NCBI GenBank assembly: GCA_002007745.1
Contig: CP019882.1
Span: 558,001-622,000 of the forward strand
Direction: 5' to 3'
Source of the DNA: Mycolicibacterium litorale
Lineage (GTDB): Bacteria > Actinomycetota > Actinomycetes > Mycobacteriales > Mycobacteriaceae
Length of the DNA stretch: 64,000 nt
Shown here one piece after another: positions 18,635-27,751 of the stretch (positions within the stretch are counted from its first letter, which is position 1; every line of letters starts with the position of its first letter). Under the pieces are notes generated by a model. The model was not told the DNA's origin. It made no database searches and was given only the letters and a program-made list of their open reading frames with translations. The position numbers were made by a program, and so were the translations under genes.

Positions 18635-19372
18635 TCAGACCAGGGCGGTGGGTTTCGCGGTGGGGTGCGCATCCGGCTGCGGAGCATGCTCGCTGGTGAT
18701 GTGCTCGCTGTCCGGCCGATGCACGGCGATCACCAGGGCGACCGAGGCCAGTGCTGCCAGTAGCGCGGCGGGCAGCAGGAAGGCCGCTTCGCCGAAATGC
18801 TGCTGCATGACCCCGCCCAGCACGGCGCCGGATGTCAGACCCGCCCACAGCGGGCCCTGTATCCAGAACGATGGTGCGGGCTTGTCCAACAGCATGTTGG
18901 CCAGACCTGCGCCGAAGCGAACGACGGTGCCGGTCACATAGGTCAGGGCCAGGCTGCGGCCCGCCTCGTCCTGCAGCGTCGCGTTCTGCAGACCCAGTGC
19001 CAGCACGATGGGGTACACCTGCCAGGGCACGGCGTCTCCGCCGTCGGGGATCAGCAGTGCGGTGACGAACAGTGACGCCTGCGTGCCGAGCAGCGCGGCC
19101 AGACGCCACCGGCCCGACCATGCCGCGATCAAAGTGCCGAGAAACGCGCCGAAGCAGAAGACGGCGATGACCCCGCCGAAGCGCACCACACCGATCCAGT
19201 CGGCCGAGCTGGCGGCCTCGCCGAACCGTGTCGTGTTACCGCTCATGAAGGACATGAACAGCTGCGCGTACTCCATGAAGCCGATGGCGTCGGCGATGCC
19301 GGCAATCGCCGCCAACGCGACGGCGAAACGAAGTCTCGTGCGAGGGTCCGCCGGAAATCCCTTGTCTGGCAT
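18635..19372 (-). CDS. YoaK/DUF1275-family membrane protein
   Basis: A 245-residue protein with about six membrane helices and the family landmarks GIADAIGFMEY, FMSFMSGNTTRFG, ALGLQNA and YVTGTVVRFG. DUF1275 proteins are small integral membrane proteins of unclear function, possibly transport. ATG at 19372 (MPDKGFPADPRTRLRF) is preferred; longer in-frame starts to 19585 run through the neighbouring hairpin and gene. No operon partner is evident. Confidence 0.82.
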   Translation of the reverse strand: MPDKGFPADPRTRLRFAVALAAIAGIADAIGFMEYAQLFMSFMSGNTTRFGEAASSADWIGVVRFGGVIAVFCFGAFLGTLIAAWSGRWRLAALLGTQASLFVTALLIPDGGDAVPWQVYPIVLALGLQNATLQDEAGRSLALTYVTGTVVRFGAGLANMLLDKPAPSFWIQGPLWAGLTSGAVLGGVMQQHFGEAAFLLPAALLAALASVALVIAVHRPDSEHITSEHAPQPDAHPTAKPTALV

Positions 19373-19412
19373 GGCCGCCTTCTGTCGCTTGGGGTTGGTC
19401 AGTGGCAAACGA

Positions 19413-19444
19413 GTCGTGGCTGAGGCTTTGGCCTCAGCCACGAC
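19413..19444 (-). terminator. Strong hairpin, likely terminator of the tiny secreted gene
   Basis: GTCGTGGCTGAGGC (19413-19426) and GCCTCAGCCACGAC (19431-19444) are a perfect 14-base inverted repeat around a TTTG loop. It sits 17 bases past the stop of the secreted gene on the minus strand and before the YoaK gene. No T-run follows, as is common for mycobacterial terminators. Confidence 0.6.
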
Positions 19445-19460
19445 GTCGGGTGCTGACAGA

Positions 19461-19682
19461 TCAGCCGATCGGCGGAACCGATCCCCACGGTCCATAGGGG
19501 CCGTTACGAATGCCGGGGTTCGGGGTCGCCGGGTTGAAGCCATCAATGCCGGCGGGGCCGAGGCAGCGCGACGAGGAGACGGCACTGCGGCACGGGTCTA
19601 CCGCGGCGGCGACGGGTGCGGCCACGAGTCCGACGGTCAGCCCCGCGGCCGCGAGGAATGGGATGGCGAACTTCAATGTCAT
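19461..19682 (-). CDS. Tiny secreted protein, tandem paralogue 1
   Basis: A 73-residue precursor, MTLKFAIPFLAAAGLTVGLV..., with a signal peptide cleaved after about AAAV. The mature peptide is about 45 residues. It has two cysteines in DPCRSAVSSSRCLGPAG, then a DGF segment and the closing GPYGPWGSVPPIG. It is the sister of the gene at 19712-19939, sharing the same layout and about 70% of residues by eye. The 29-base gap suggests one transcript. Two cysteines could form a disulfide. Function unknown. Confidence 0.75.
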   Translation of the reverse strand: MTLKFAIPFLAAAGLTVGLVAAPVAAAVDPCRSAVSSSRCLGPAGIDGFNPATPNPGIRNGPYGPWGSVPPIG

Positions 19683-19711
19683 TGTGATTCTCCTTATTTC
19701 GTGGTTGTGCG

Positions 19712-19939
19712 TTATCGACCGATGGGCGGGACAGCACCCCATGGTCCGTACGGTCCGTTCTGGGCACCCGCGTTCGGGCTCGGCGGGCTGAAGCCGTCCA
19801 CCCCGGCGGGGCCGAGGCAGCGCGACGACGACACGGCATTGCTGCACGGTTCCACCGCGGCGGCGATGGGTGCGGCGGTGAGTCCGACGGTGATTCCTGC
19901 TGCCGCGAGGAACGGAACAGCCAGCATCTTGAGCGACAT
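19712..19939 (-). CDS. Tiny secreted protein, tandem paralogue 2
   Basis: A 75-residue precursor, MSLKMLAVPFLAAAGITVGL..., with a signal peptide and a mature part EPCSNAVSSSRCLGPAGVDGF ... GPYGPWGAVPPIGR. It is the upstream member of the pair with 19461-19682. An AAAGGACC-like ribosome site precedes the ATG. The conserved cysteine spacing and the C-terminal GPYGPWG motif in both copies indicate selection on the mature peptide. Function unknown. Confidence 0.75.
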   Translation of the reverse strand: MSLKMLAVPFLAAAGITVGLTAAPIAAAVEPCSNAVSSSRCLGPAGVDGFSPPSPNAGAQNGPYGPWGAVPPIGR

Positions 19940-20445
19940 GATGGTCCTTTCTCTCTTCGTGTAACCAAAACCGTTGAGTCCTGGCCGACCCCGGGTGACC
20001 CACTGGCCGTGGAGCCGGAATGTCTGACTACGTTCTCGGTAGCTGATCCAGATTTACCCCGATGCGCGGCTGCGCAAAGCTCATCCAAAGATGTTCATAG
20101 ACAACGCATATCAACGGTGTGACCGCTGTCGCGCCTCCTCTATGCGTCTCATATGAGTTCATTGCGGCGCGGTGTTTGGTTGCATACCGTGGGGTTGAAG
20201 CGTGTTGCAGTGCAATGGATATAGCGGATTCGTGTGTTGGTCGACGTTGTTGACGTCCGCATGGCGTAGGTGACTGGCGCGTCCAGCCCGCGGCAACGGT
20301 GATTGAGGATCACGCACTGTCGCCGTCGCTGCCGGCCGACGTGAGGGAGTCAACCGTCTGAGGACCTGGCCCAGCCGATGGGGGAGAGTCCGAAGATGAG
20401 GGACTGTGGCGCGACACCGGTACCGGCGGTCACGTGTAACAGCGG
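19940..20445. other. Gene-free stretch of about 500 bases, lower GC
   Basis: It holds the promoter of the paired secreted genes (minus strand) at its left and the 3' flank of tRNA-Gly at its right. The middle, about 20090-20250, is noticeably richer in A/T than the surroundings. I see no convincing gene, repeat or attachment-site duplication of the tRNA end. Confidence 0.5.
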
Positions 20446-20519
20446 TGGAGCCGATGACGGGAATCGAACCCGCGTATTCAGCTTGGGAAGCTGATGTTCT
20501 GCCATTGAACTACATCGGC
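20446..20519 (-). tRNA. glyV: tRNA-Gly (anticodon CCC)
   Basis: Read on the minus strand the 74 bases fold as a cloverleaf. Acceptor GCCGATG pairs with CATCGGC, the discriminator is T and CCA is encoded at 20448-20446. The anticodon arm is TCAGC-TTCCCAA-GCTGA, giving anticodon CCC for GGG codons. The T-arm has GCGGG-TTCGATT-CCCGT. The genome must carry other glycine tRNAs for GGC/GGA. The gene symbol is by convention and uncertain. Confidence 0.93.
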
Positions 20520-20611
20520 ATGGTGCTGACGAAGGATAGCAACCCCGGCGCCAACCTTCACAAACTCCTGCGGATCGACCGCGCCGAGCTCCCCGGCTAT
20601 ACGCTCGTCGC

Positions 20612-21193
20612 GTGCTGCTCTCCGATCGTGACATCCGTGCCGCCATCGCCGACGGACGCCTGGGTATCGACCCCTTCGACGACGCCCTGGTGCAGCCGTC
20701 GAGCGTGGACGTCCGGCTGGACAGCCTGTTCCGGGTGTTCAACAACACCCGCTACACCCACATCGACCCCGCCCAACAGCAGGACGAGCTGACCAGCCTG
20801 GTCGAGCCGGCAGCCGGGGAACCGTTCGTGCTGCACCCGGGCGAATTCGTGCTCGGGTCCACCTTGGAATGCTGCACCCTGCCCGACGACCTCGCCGGCC
20901 GGCTGGAAGGCAAGTCGTCGCTGGGCCGGCTGGGCCTGCTGACGCACTCCACCGCCGGCTTCATCGACCCCGGCTTCTCCGGACACATCACCCTGGAGCT
21001 GTCGAACGTCGCCAACCTGCCGATCACCCTGTGGCCGGGCATGAAGATCGGTCAGCTGTGCCTGCTGCGACTGACCAGCCCGGCCGAACACCCGTACGGC
21101 AGCGCCAGCGTCGGCTCCAAATACCAGGGCCAGCGCGGCCCCACCCCGTCACGCTCGTATCAGAACTTCATCCAGTCCAGGGTCGACGGGTAA
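20612..21193 (+). CDS. dcd: dCTP deaminase (probably also dUTP-hydrolysing)
   Basis: A 193-residue nucleotide enzyme starting at GTG 20612, [19 protein letters not shown]. Family motifs are QPSSVDVRL, the P-loop-like [33 protein letters not shown] with the catalytic glutamate, and the C-terminal lid [11 protein letters not shown]. It converts dCTP to dUTP, and the mycobacterial enzyme is known to go on to dUMP, supplying thymidylate synthesis. Length matches M. tuberculosis Dcd (Rv0321), and udgA lies downstream as in that species. Confidence 0.95.
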   Translation: MLLSDRDIRAAIADGRLGIDPFDDALVQPSSVDVRLDSLFRVFNNTRYTHIDPAQQQDELTSLVEPAAGEPFVLHPGEFVLGSTLECCTLPDDLAGRLEGKSSLGRLGLLTHSTAGFIDPGFSGHITLELSNVANLPITLWPGMKIGQLCLLRLTSPAEHPYGSASVGSKYQGQRGPTPSRSYQNFIQSRVDG

Positions 21194-21349
21194 CCTCGGA
21201 ACTCCAGGGTCAGCTACGAGCCACCAGCTAATCCGTCCGGCTGTAACAGGGCCGCTACCTGCGGCGATGAATTCTGTAGTCGGGCGGCTCCCGCAGGGTG
21301 GAGCGCAGCAGCGGGTCGGGGTGAGCCAGCAAACAACCTTGGAGGGGTA

Positions 21350-23076
21350 GTGGACATCGTACTTGGTGTGTCGATGACACCAACGACGGTGCGCATGGTG
21401 CTGGTCGAAGGCGAGAAGGCCGACGGCGTCACGGTCGACCACGACACTTTCGACATCACCACGGGCGAAGATTCGGCAACTGCTGCCGACCAAGTGATCG
21501 CCGCCATCCTCGGCACCCGGGAGAGCGCCGTCGAAGGCGGCCACCGGCTGGTGTCGACCGGCGTCACCTGGACCGACCACGCGGCCGCCGCGGCACTGCG
21601 CGACGCGTTGGCGGCGCGCCGTATCGACGACGTCGTGCTGGTCTCCGAACTGCATGCCGCGGGAGCGCTGGCCCAGGCCGTCGGAGCTGCCGTCGGTTAT
21701 GAGCGCACCGCCCTGATGTTCCTCGAGCGCGACACCGCCACCCTCTCGGTGGTGGAGACCGCCACCGGTGCCATCGTCAAGGTCCAGACCGAGAGCCTGC
21801 ACGCCCAAGACGCGGTCGCCGAACTGCAGCGCATGGTCGCCGGGCTGGAAGGCCTCGACCAGCCGCCGCAGGGCCTGTTCATCCTCGGCGCCGGTGTCGA
21901 CGTCGCAGCGGTGAAGTCACAGCTTTCGCTCGGCACCACGCTTCCGGTGCATGCCCCCGAAGAGGCCGAGCTGGCGTTGGCCCGTGGTGCCGGTCTGGCC
22001 TCGGCGACCACGCCCCGCTACGAAGCATCGACCGTGGGGCTGGCTTATGCCCAGGACCGTGACGGCACGACCGCCGGTGCGGTGTACCCCGCCGGCGCGG
22101 ACACCGAGATGTCCGATGCCGGCACCCAGATGGCCGCCGCCGGCTACATGGCCCCGCTGGGCTACAGCGAGGTGGCCGACGAGCCGGACTACGACCCGTC
22201 GTTGGGCTACGACGCGTTGTCCGGTGAGCTCGATTTCAGCCGTGAAGAACCGGAACGCAAGCCGTTCCTCCTGGTCGGTAGCGCCCTGACGTCGATCTTC
22301 GTCGTCGGCGTCGTCGCCCTGGTGATCTCACTGGCGGTCAGCATCCGGCCGACCGTCGACCAGCGGCCCAGCCCTGGCCAGAGCGCCATCGTCCCACCAC
22401 CCAGGCTCCCGCCCCCGCCGCGCCGGAGGCGGCCGCCCCGCCACCGCCGTCGGCCCCGTCGGTTCCCGACACCATTCAGGAACCGGTGCCGGTGGTGCAG
22501 CAGGCGCCGCGGACGGTCTACGTCACCCCGGCCCCGAAGGCTCCGGCCTCGGTCGCCCCTGTCCCGGAGGCCCCGGCACCGGCACCGCCCCCGGAGGCGC
22601 CGGCGCCCGCCCCGGTCGCCCCGGCCCCGGTGGTCCCGGCGCCCATTCCGGTCGCCCCGATCATCCCGGCCCCGGTGCTGCCGCCGCCGGTCATCGTGGT
22701 GCCCCGACAACTGATTCCGCCGTTCCTGCGCCCGCCGCGCGCGCCGCAGCACGACTATCCATCGGCTCCACCCAGCTATCCGTCGTCGCCGCCGAGCTAT
22801 CCGTCGGCCCCGTCGTATCCGTCGCAGGAGCCGTCCTACCCGTCCTCGCCGCCCGTCACCGAGGCGCCGAGCTACCCGAACCCCGGCGCCGGCTCCGGCG
22901 GCTATGGCTCCGGTGGCGGCGGCTACGCGCCCGGCGGATCGGGACCGAGTTCGGACTCCGGGTCAGGCTCGGACAGCCCGCGCTCCAGTAGTGGGTCCGG
23001 TGGGTCCGGACGAGGTTCCGGTGGCGGCGGATCGCAGAGTCCGTTGTGGCCGTGGCCCGGTTTCGGTGGCCACTGA
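21350..23076 (+). pseudogene. Proline-rich single-pass membrane protein with a one-base frameshift
   Basis: Starts at GTG 21350. Residues 1 to about 230 form a globular domain (DIVLGVSMTPTTVRMVLVEG at the start, resembling the actin-like or DUF7159-type N-terminal domain of mycobacterial proline-rich proteins). Then come a Tyr/Asp-rich linker, ERKPFLLVGSALTS plus a membrane helix at about residues 305-330, and an external Pro/Ala/Tyr/Gly-rich tail. The frame breaks at 22393-22395. Adding one C joins GQSAIVP to TTQAPAPAAPEAA and continues to 23076, giving 575 residues. Without the repair the tail becomes an Arg-rich nonsense stretch. A sequencing error is the likeliest cause. Confidence 0.72.
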
Positions 23077-23156
23077 TGTCGGAGTTCACCAGCCGTTGGC
23101 CTGCCGCTTAGTGTCGCGACGCGGTTAGCTCATCGCGGCTGCCTATAGAGGGCAGT

Positions 23157-24485
23157 ATGCGATGCACCGTATTCGGAACCGGTTACCTCGGCGCCACCCA
23201 CGCCGCCGGCATGGCCGAGCTGGGCCACGAGGTCGTGGGGGTCGACGTCGATCCCGGCAAGATCGCAAAGCTGTCCGCGGGCGACATCCCGTTCTACGAG
23301 CCCGGTCTGGCAAAGGTGTTGCGCGACAACCTCGCTGCCGGACGGCTACGGTTCACTACCGACTATGACGTGGCTGCCGACTTCGCCGACGTGCACTTCC
23401 TGGGCGTCGGGACGCCGCAGAAAAAGGGCGAATACGGCGCCGACCTGCGTCACGTCCGCGCCGTCATCGAAGAGCTGGTGCCGCGACTGTCCCGTTCAGC
23501 GGTGATCGTCGGCAAGTCGACCGTCCCGGTGGGTACCGCCGCGGAGCTGGGCCGGCTGGCGCAGACCTTGGCCCGCGACGGTGTGGAGGTCGAGGTCGCC
23601 TGGAACCCGGAATTCCTGCGGGAGGGCTTCGCGGTCCAGGACACCCTGCATCCGGACCGGATTGTGGTTGGCGTCGAACAGGATTCGTCTCGCGCCGAGG
23701 CAGCGCTGCGCGAACTGTACGCACCGCTGCTCGACGAGGGCATCCCGTTCCTGCTCACCGACCTGCAGACCGCCGAACTGGTGAAGGTGTCGGCCAACGC
23801 CTTTCTGGCCACCAAGATCTCGTTCATCAACGCCATCTCCGAGGTGTGCGAAGCGGCCGGAGCGGACGTGCGGGTGCTGGCCGATGCGCTGGGCTACGAC
23901 CCACGCATCGGGCGACGGTTCCTCAACGCGGGCTTGGGGTTCGGTGGTGGCTGCCTGCCCAAGGACATCCGCGCGTTCATGGCCCGGGCCGGCGAACTCG
24001 GTGCCAACCACGCGCTGACCTTCCTGCGTGAAGTCGACAGCATCAACATGCGACGCCGGACCCGGATGGTCGAACTGACGACCACCGCATGCGGAGGTTC
24101 GCTGCTGGGCGCCAACATCGCCGTTCTCGGTGCGGCCTTCAAACCCGAATCCGACGACGTCCGAGATTCGCCGGCGCTTAATGTCGCGGGCATGCTGCAG
24201 CTCAACGGTGCCACGGTCAACGTCTACGACCCGAAGGCGATGGAGAACTCGCAGCGGTTGTTCCCGACGCTCAACTACTCGACGTCGGCACTGGAGGCCT
24301 GTGACCGCGCGGACGCCGTGCTGGTGCTCACCGAGTGGCAGGAATTCGTCGAACTCGACCCCGGCGCGCTGGCCCAGACTGTGCGGGCCAGAGTCGTTGT
24401 CGACGGGCGTAATTGCCTTGATGCCGAGCGCTGGACCCGGGCCGGATGGAAGGTTTTCGCTCTGGGCCGCCCGGTGGTGGCGTAG
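23157..24485 (+). CDS. udgA: UDP-glucose 6-dehydrogenase
   Basis: A 442-residue NAD-dependent enzyme that oxidises UDP-glucose to UDP-glucuronate for surface polysaccharides. The N-terminal Rossmann motif is GTGYLGATHA. The middle has KSTVPVGTA and EFLREGFAVQDTLHPDRIVVG, and the catalytic cysteine lies in GFGGGCLPKDIRAF. The C-terminal domain has AFKPESDDVRDSPAL. Length and order fit M. tuberculosis UdgA (Rv0322) after dcd. The ATG at 23157 begins at the Rossmann strand as expected. Confidence 0.93.
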   Translation: MRCTVFGTGYLGATHAAGMAELGHEVVGVDVDPGKIAKLSAGDIPFYEPGLAKVLRDNLAAGRLRFTTDYDVAADFADVHFLGVGTPQKKGEYGADLRHVRAVIEELVPRLSRSAVIVGKSTVPVGTAAELGRLAQTLARDGVEVEVAWNPEFLREGFAVQDTLHPDRIVVGVEQDSSRAEAALRELYAPLLDEGIPFLLTDLQTAELVKVSANAFLATKISFINAISEVCEAAGADVRVLADALGYDPRIGRRFLNAGLGFGGGCLPKDIRAFMARAGELGANHALTFLREVDSINMRRRTRMVELTTTACGGSLLGANIAVLGAAFKPESDDVRDSPALNVAGMLQLNGATVNVYDPKAMENSQRLFPTLNYSTSALEACDRADAVLVLTEWQEFVELDPGALAQTVRARVVVDGRNCLDAERWTRAGWKVFALGRPVVA

Positions 24486-24494
24486 GTTCGTTCG

Positions 24495-25259
24495 GTGGAC
24501 AACGCAACGGCTTTGGTCGCCGAGAACGCCGCGTTCGGTGACCTTCTTCGCGACGCCGACCTGTCGATTCCGGTGCCGACCTGCCCGGAATGGACCCTCG
24601 AGCAGTTGATGCGCCATGTCGGGCGTGGGGACCGGTGGTGCGCCCAGATCGTCGCCGAGCAGTCGATGGACTTCATCGACCCGCGGACCGTGGCCGGCGG
24701 CAAGCCGCCCGAGGGCCGCGACAACGAGATCGCCTGGCTGCATGGCGGCGTCCAGCAGCTCGTCGACGCCGTCGCCCAGACCGGCGGTCAAACCCCGGTG
24801 TGGACGTTCCTGGGTCCCCGGCCGGCCTCCTGGTGGATCCGGCGCCGGCTGCACGAGGTGCTGGTGCACCGCGCCGACGCCGCGCTGGCGCTGGGCACGG
24901 ATTTCCACGTCGAGCCGGCTCTGGCTGCCGACGCCATCACCGAATGGCTGGAGCGAGTCGTGGTCCAGGCTGACGAAGAAGGCCCCGCCGGCGGTGACCG
25001 CCCGCTGGGCGACGGCCAGTCCATCCACCTGCACGCCACCGACCCGGGCCTGGGTGAGGCCGGCGAATGGACCATCCTCGGCCGACCGGACGGCATCGCC
25101 CTCGACCACGAACACGGAAAAGCCACCGTGGCCCTGCGCGGGCCGGCCCGCAGCCTGCTGCTGGCCGTCGTGCGCCGTCGCACCGCCGCCCAGGAAAACC
25201 TCGAAGTCTTCGGTGACCCGGACGTGTGGGACACCTGGCTGGCACGCACACCGTTCTAG
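24495..25259 (+). CDS. Maleylpyruvate isomerase-family (DinB-like) mycothiol-dependent protein
   Basis: A 254-residue protein starting at GTG 24495, nine bases after udgA. The N-terminal four-helix DinB-like domain shows VPTCPEWTLEQLMRHVGRG with the metal-ligand histidine, and later the histidine of LHEVLVHRADAALALG. The C-terminal domain is the SCP2-like beta part found in the TIGR03083 group. These proteins are thought to use mycothiol and a metal ion in isomerase or detoxification reactions; the substrate here is unknown. Confidence 0.8.
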   Translation: MDNATALVAENAAFGDLLRDADLSIPVPTCPEWTLEQLMRHVGRGDRWCAQIVAEQSMDFIDPRTVAGGKPPEGRDNEIAWLHGGVQQLVDAVAQTGGQTPVWTFLGPRPASWWIRRRLHEVLVHRADAALALGTDFHVEPALAADAITEWLERVVVQADEEGPAGGDRPLGDGQSIHLHATDPGLGEAGEWTILGRPDGIALDHEHGKATVALRGPARSLLLAVVRRRTAAQENLEVFGDPDVWDTWLARTPF

Positions 25260-25279
25260 ACCGGGTAATTTGAGCGTTC

Positions 25280-25654
25280 ATGAGCACCTCGGAGATCGCC
25301 ACCGTCCTGGCCTGGCATGACGCGCTGAACACCTCGGACCTCGACACGTTGGTCTCGCTGTCCAGCGACGACATCGAGATCGGCGACACCAGCGGCGCAG
25401 CCCAGGGCCATGCCGCGCTGCGCGAGTGGGCACAAAGCGCGGACGTCAACATCGAGGTGGGGCAGATCTACTACCACGACGGCGTCGTCGTCGTCGAGGA
25501 GACGCTGACCTCCAAGACCGACCCCGCCGACACCAGAACCGCGGCCTCAGCGTTCCGGGTGGTACACGACCACGTCACCTCGGCATTCCGCCACGACGAC
25601 CTCGCCGCCGCGCTGGCGGCCACCGAGATGTCCGACGAAGACCTGCAAGTCTGA
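25280..25654 (+). CDS. NTF2-like (SnoaL-type) protein
   Basis: A 124-residue protein, [20 protein letters not shown], with the alpha+beta cone pattern of NTF2-like folds: [38 protein letters not shown], then beta strands including [14 protein letters not shown] and [18 protein letters not shown]. Such proteins are small-molecule isomerases, hydrolases or binding domains. It sits 5 bases before rmlA, probably in one transcript with the preceding gene and rmlA. Confidence 0.72.
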   Translation: MSTSEIATVLAWHDALNTSDLDTLVSLSSDDIEIGDTSGAAQGHAALREWAQSADVNIEVGQIYYHDGVVVVEETLTSKTDPADTRTAASAFRVVHDHVTSAFRHDDLAAALAATEMSDEDLQV

Positions 25655-25659
25655 CCGCC

Positions 25660-26526
25660 ATGCGGGGCATCATCCTGGCCGGAGGGGCCGGGACGCGGCT
25701 GTACCCGATCACCAAAGGCGTCAGCAAGCAACTGCTGCCGGTTTACGACAAGCCGCTGATCTACTACCCGCTCTCCACCCTGATGATGGCCGGCATCCGC
25801 GACATCCTGGTGATCACCACTGGGCACGACGCCCCGGCCTTCCACCGGCTGCTCGGTGACGGCACGCACCTGGGCGTGGCCATCAGTTACGCGGTGCAGG
25901 ACCGTCCCGACGGTCTCGCGCAGGCGTTCCTGATCGGTGCCGACCACATCGGCAGCGGGCCGGTCGCATTGGTCCTGGGTGACAACATCTTCTACGGTCC
26001 CGGTGTCGGCACCAGCTTGAGCCGGTTCCGGAATGTCCAGGGCGGCGCCATCTTCGCCTACCGGGTGGCTGACCCGTCGGCCTATGGTGTGGTCGAGTTC
26101 GCCTCCGACGGCACGGTGGTGTCCCTACAAGAGAAGCCCACCGTCCCCCGGTCGAACCATGCGGTGCCCGGGCTGTACTTCTACGACAACGACGTTGTCG
26201 AGATCGCGCGCGGGCTTCGGCCGTCACCCCGCGGCGAGCTGGAGATCACCGAGATCAACCAGACCTATCTCGATCAGGGCCGGTTGACGGTCGAGGTGTT
26301 GCCCCGCGGCACCGCCTGGCTGGACACCGGCACGTTCGACTCACTCCTGGACGCAAGCGATTTCGTCCGCACCATCGAAGCGCGCCAAGGACTGAAGGTG
26401 TCCTGCCCCGAAGAGGTGGCGTGGCGGATGGGCTTCATCGACGATGAGCAACTGGCCAGGCGGGCCGCCGATCTGCTCAAGTCAGGCTATGGCGGTTACC
26501 TGTTGGGGTTGTTGGACCGGGGGTAG
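25660..26526 (+). CDS. rmlA: Glucose-1-phosphate thymidylyltransferase
   Basis: A 288-residue nucleotidyltransferase, the first step of dTDP-rhamnose synthesis. That sugar links arabinogalactan to peptidoglycan in mycobacteria, so the gene is expected to be essential. Diagnostic motifs are [32 protein letters not shown], and [13 protein letters not shown]. The length equals M. tuberculosis RmlA (Rv0334). The ATG at 25660 is chosen from the family start; longer in-frame extensions overlap the preceding gene. Confidence 0.96.
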   Translation: MRGIILAGGAGTRLYPITKGVSKQLLPVYDKPLIYYPLSTLMMAGIRDILVITTGHDAPAFHRLLGDGTHLGVAISYAVQDRPDGLAQAFLIGADHIGSGPVALVLGDNIFYGPGVGTSLSRFRNVQGGAIFAYRVADPSAYGVVEFASDGTVVSLQEKPTVPRSNHAVPGLYFYDNDVVEIARGLRPSPRGELEITEINQTYLDQGRLTVEVLPRGTAWLDTGTFDSLLDASDFVRTIEARQGLKVSCPEEVAWRMGFIDDEQLARRAADLLKSGYGGYLLGLLDRG

Positions 26527-27720
26527 CCAGCACCGCGGCGATAGCGGTGGTCAAGGGCACCGACAACGCCAGCGCGATGCCACCCACCGCCGACCGCGCG
26601 ATCTCGATGGCCACGCTCTCACTGGTCAACACGTCACCCAACGAACGATTGGCCACGCTGAACAGCAGCAGCAGCGGCAGCGAGCTCCCGGCGTAGGCCA
26701 GCACCAGGGTGTAGACCGTGCTGGCGATGTGATCGCTGCCGATGCGCATGGCGCGCAGGAAGATCTGCCGGCGCGTCCCGTGTCCGACATGCGCCAGCTC
26801 GAAGACCGCCGACGCCTGGGTGATCGTCACGTCGTTGAGCACACCCAAGGAGCCGATGATGAACCCGGCCAACAGCAGGCCTTGGATCGACACATGGCCC
26901 AGGTACGCGGCGACCTCGTTGTTCTGGTCTTCTGACAGTCCGGTGAGATGAGCGAGTTCGATTGCGCCCCAAGACAGTAACCCGCCAGGAGCATGGCGGT
27001 CAACGTGCCGAGCAGGGCGGCGCTGGTGCGCAGACTGACGCCGTGGGCCAGGTAGATCACCGCATACAGGATCGCCGCGGAGGCGACCAGAGCGACCGGC
27101 ACCGCCGGGGCACCGTCTCGCAGCGCCGGCAGCAGGAAGACCACCAGCACCAGGAATGCGACGACGATGCCGATCAGCGCCCGCAGACCGCGCCAGCGGG
27201 CTACCACCACGATGACGATGGCGAACACCGCCGCCATGGCGATCAACGGCCAGGTGCGTTCGTAGTCATAGAAGGCATAGCTGGTCGAGCCCTGCTGGTC
27301 GACCTGACGTGAGATACGAATAGTGTCGCCCGCCAGCAGATTTGGCTGCCCGGGACCTGGGCTGAACTCCAGCATCGTGGTGGCGCCCCGGTTGGGACCG
27401 CTGTCGATGGCCACTACCGACTGCACACATGTCCCGCTGCCGGGCACGCCCGGCGCCGGTGGTGCGGTGAGAACTTGCCCCGACGAGGGGCTTCCGCAGT
27501 CGGCCAGACTGCTGGAGAGCACGTGGCCACCCTCGGTGGTGACTGCACCGCCCGCCCCGTTCTGGAACGGCAGCGGAATGTCGACCTTCGAACCGGTCGG
27601 CCACAGCAACACACCGCCCACCACCACGGCCAAGCCGATCACGGCCAGCGCCACCACGACGATGCGCGCGGCCAACGGACTTAGCGGGGCCGGGCCGCTG
27701 TGCGAATGGGAGTGCGCCAC
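26477..27720 (-). pseudogene. YibE/F-family multi-pass membrane protein with a one-base frameshift
   Basis: Starts at GTG 27720 with the His-rich AHSHSHSGP. A membrane helix follows, then an external domain with two cysteines, then the YibE/F core of about seven membrane helices. The frame breaks in the CCC at 26981-26983. Adding one base joins MLLAG to LLSWGAIELAHLTGLSEDQ and then to SIQGLLLAGFIIGSLGVLND, giving a normal 414-residue protein. The 3' end overlaps the convergent rmlA end by 50 bases. Function of the family is unknown, possibly transport. Intactness apart from one base suggests a sequencing error. Confidence 0.8.
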
Positions 27721-27751
27721 TCGGACAGGGTAGAGCCGTCTGCCTGTTGTA

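Noticed and set aside
20446..20519. tRNA-Gly as integration site
   Set aside because: No integrase gene and no direct repeat of the tRNA 3' end were seen nearby.
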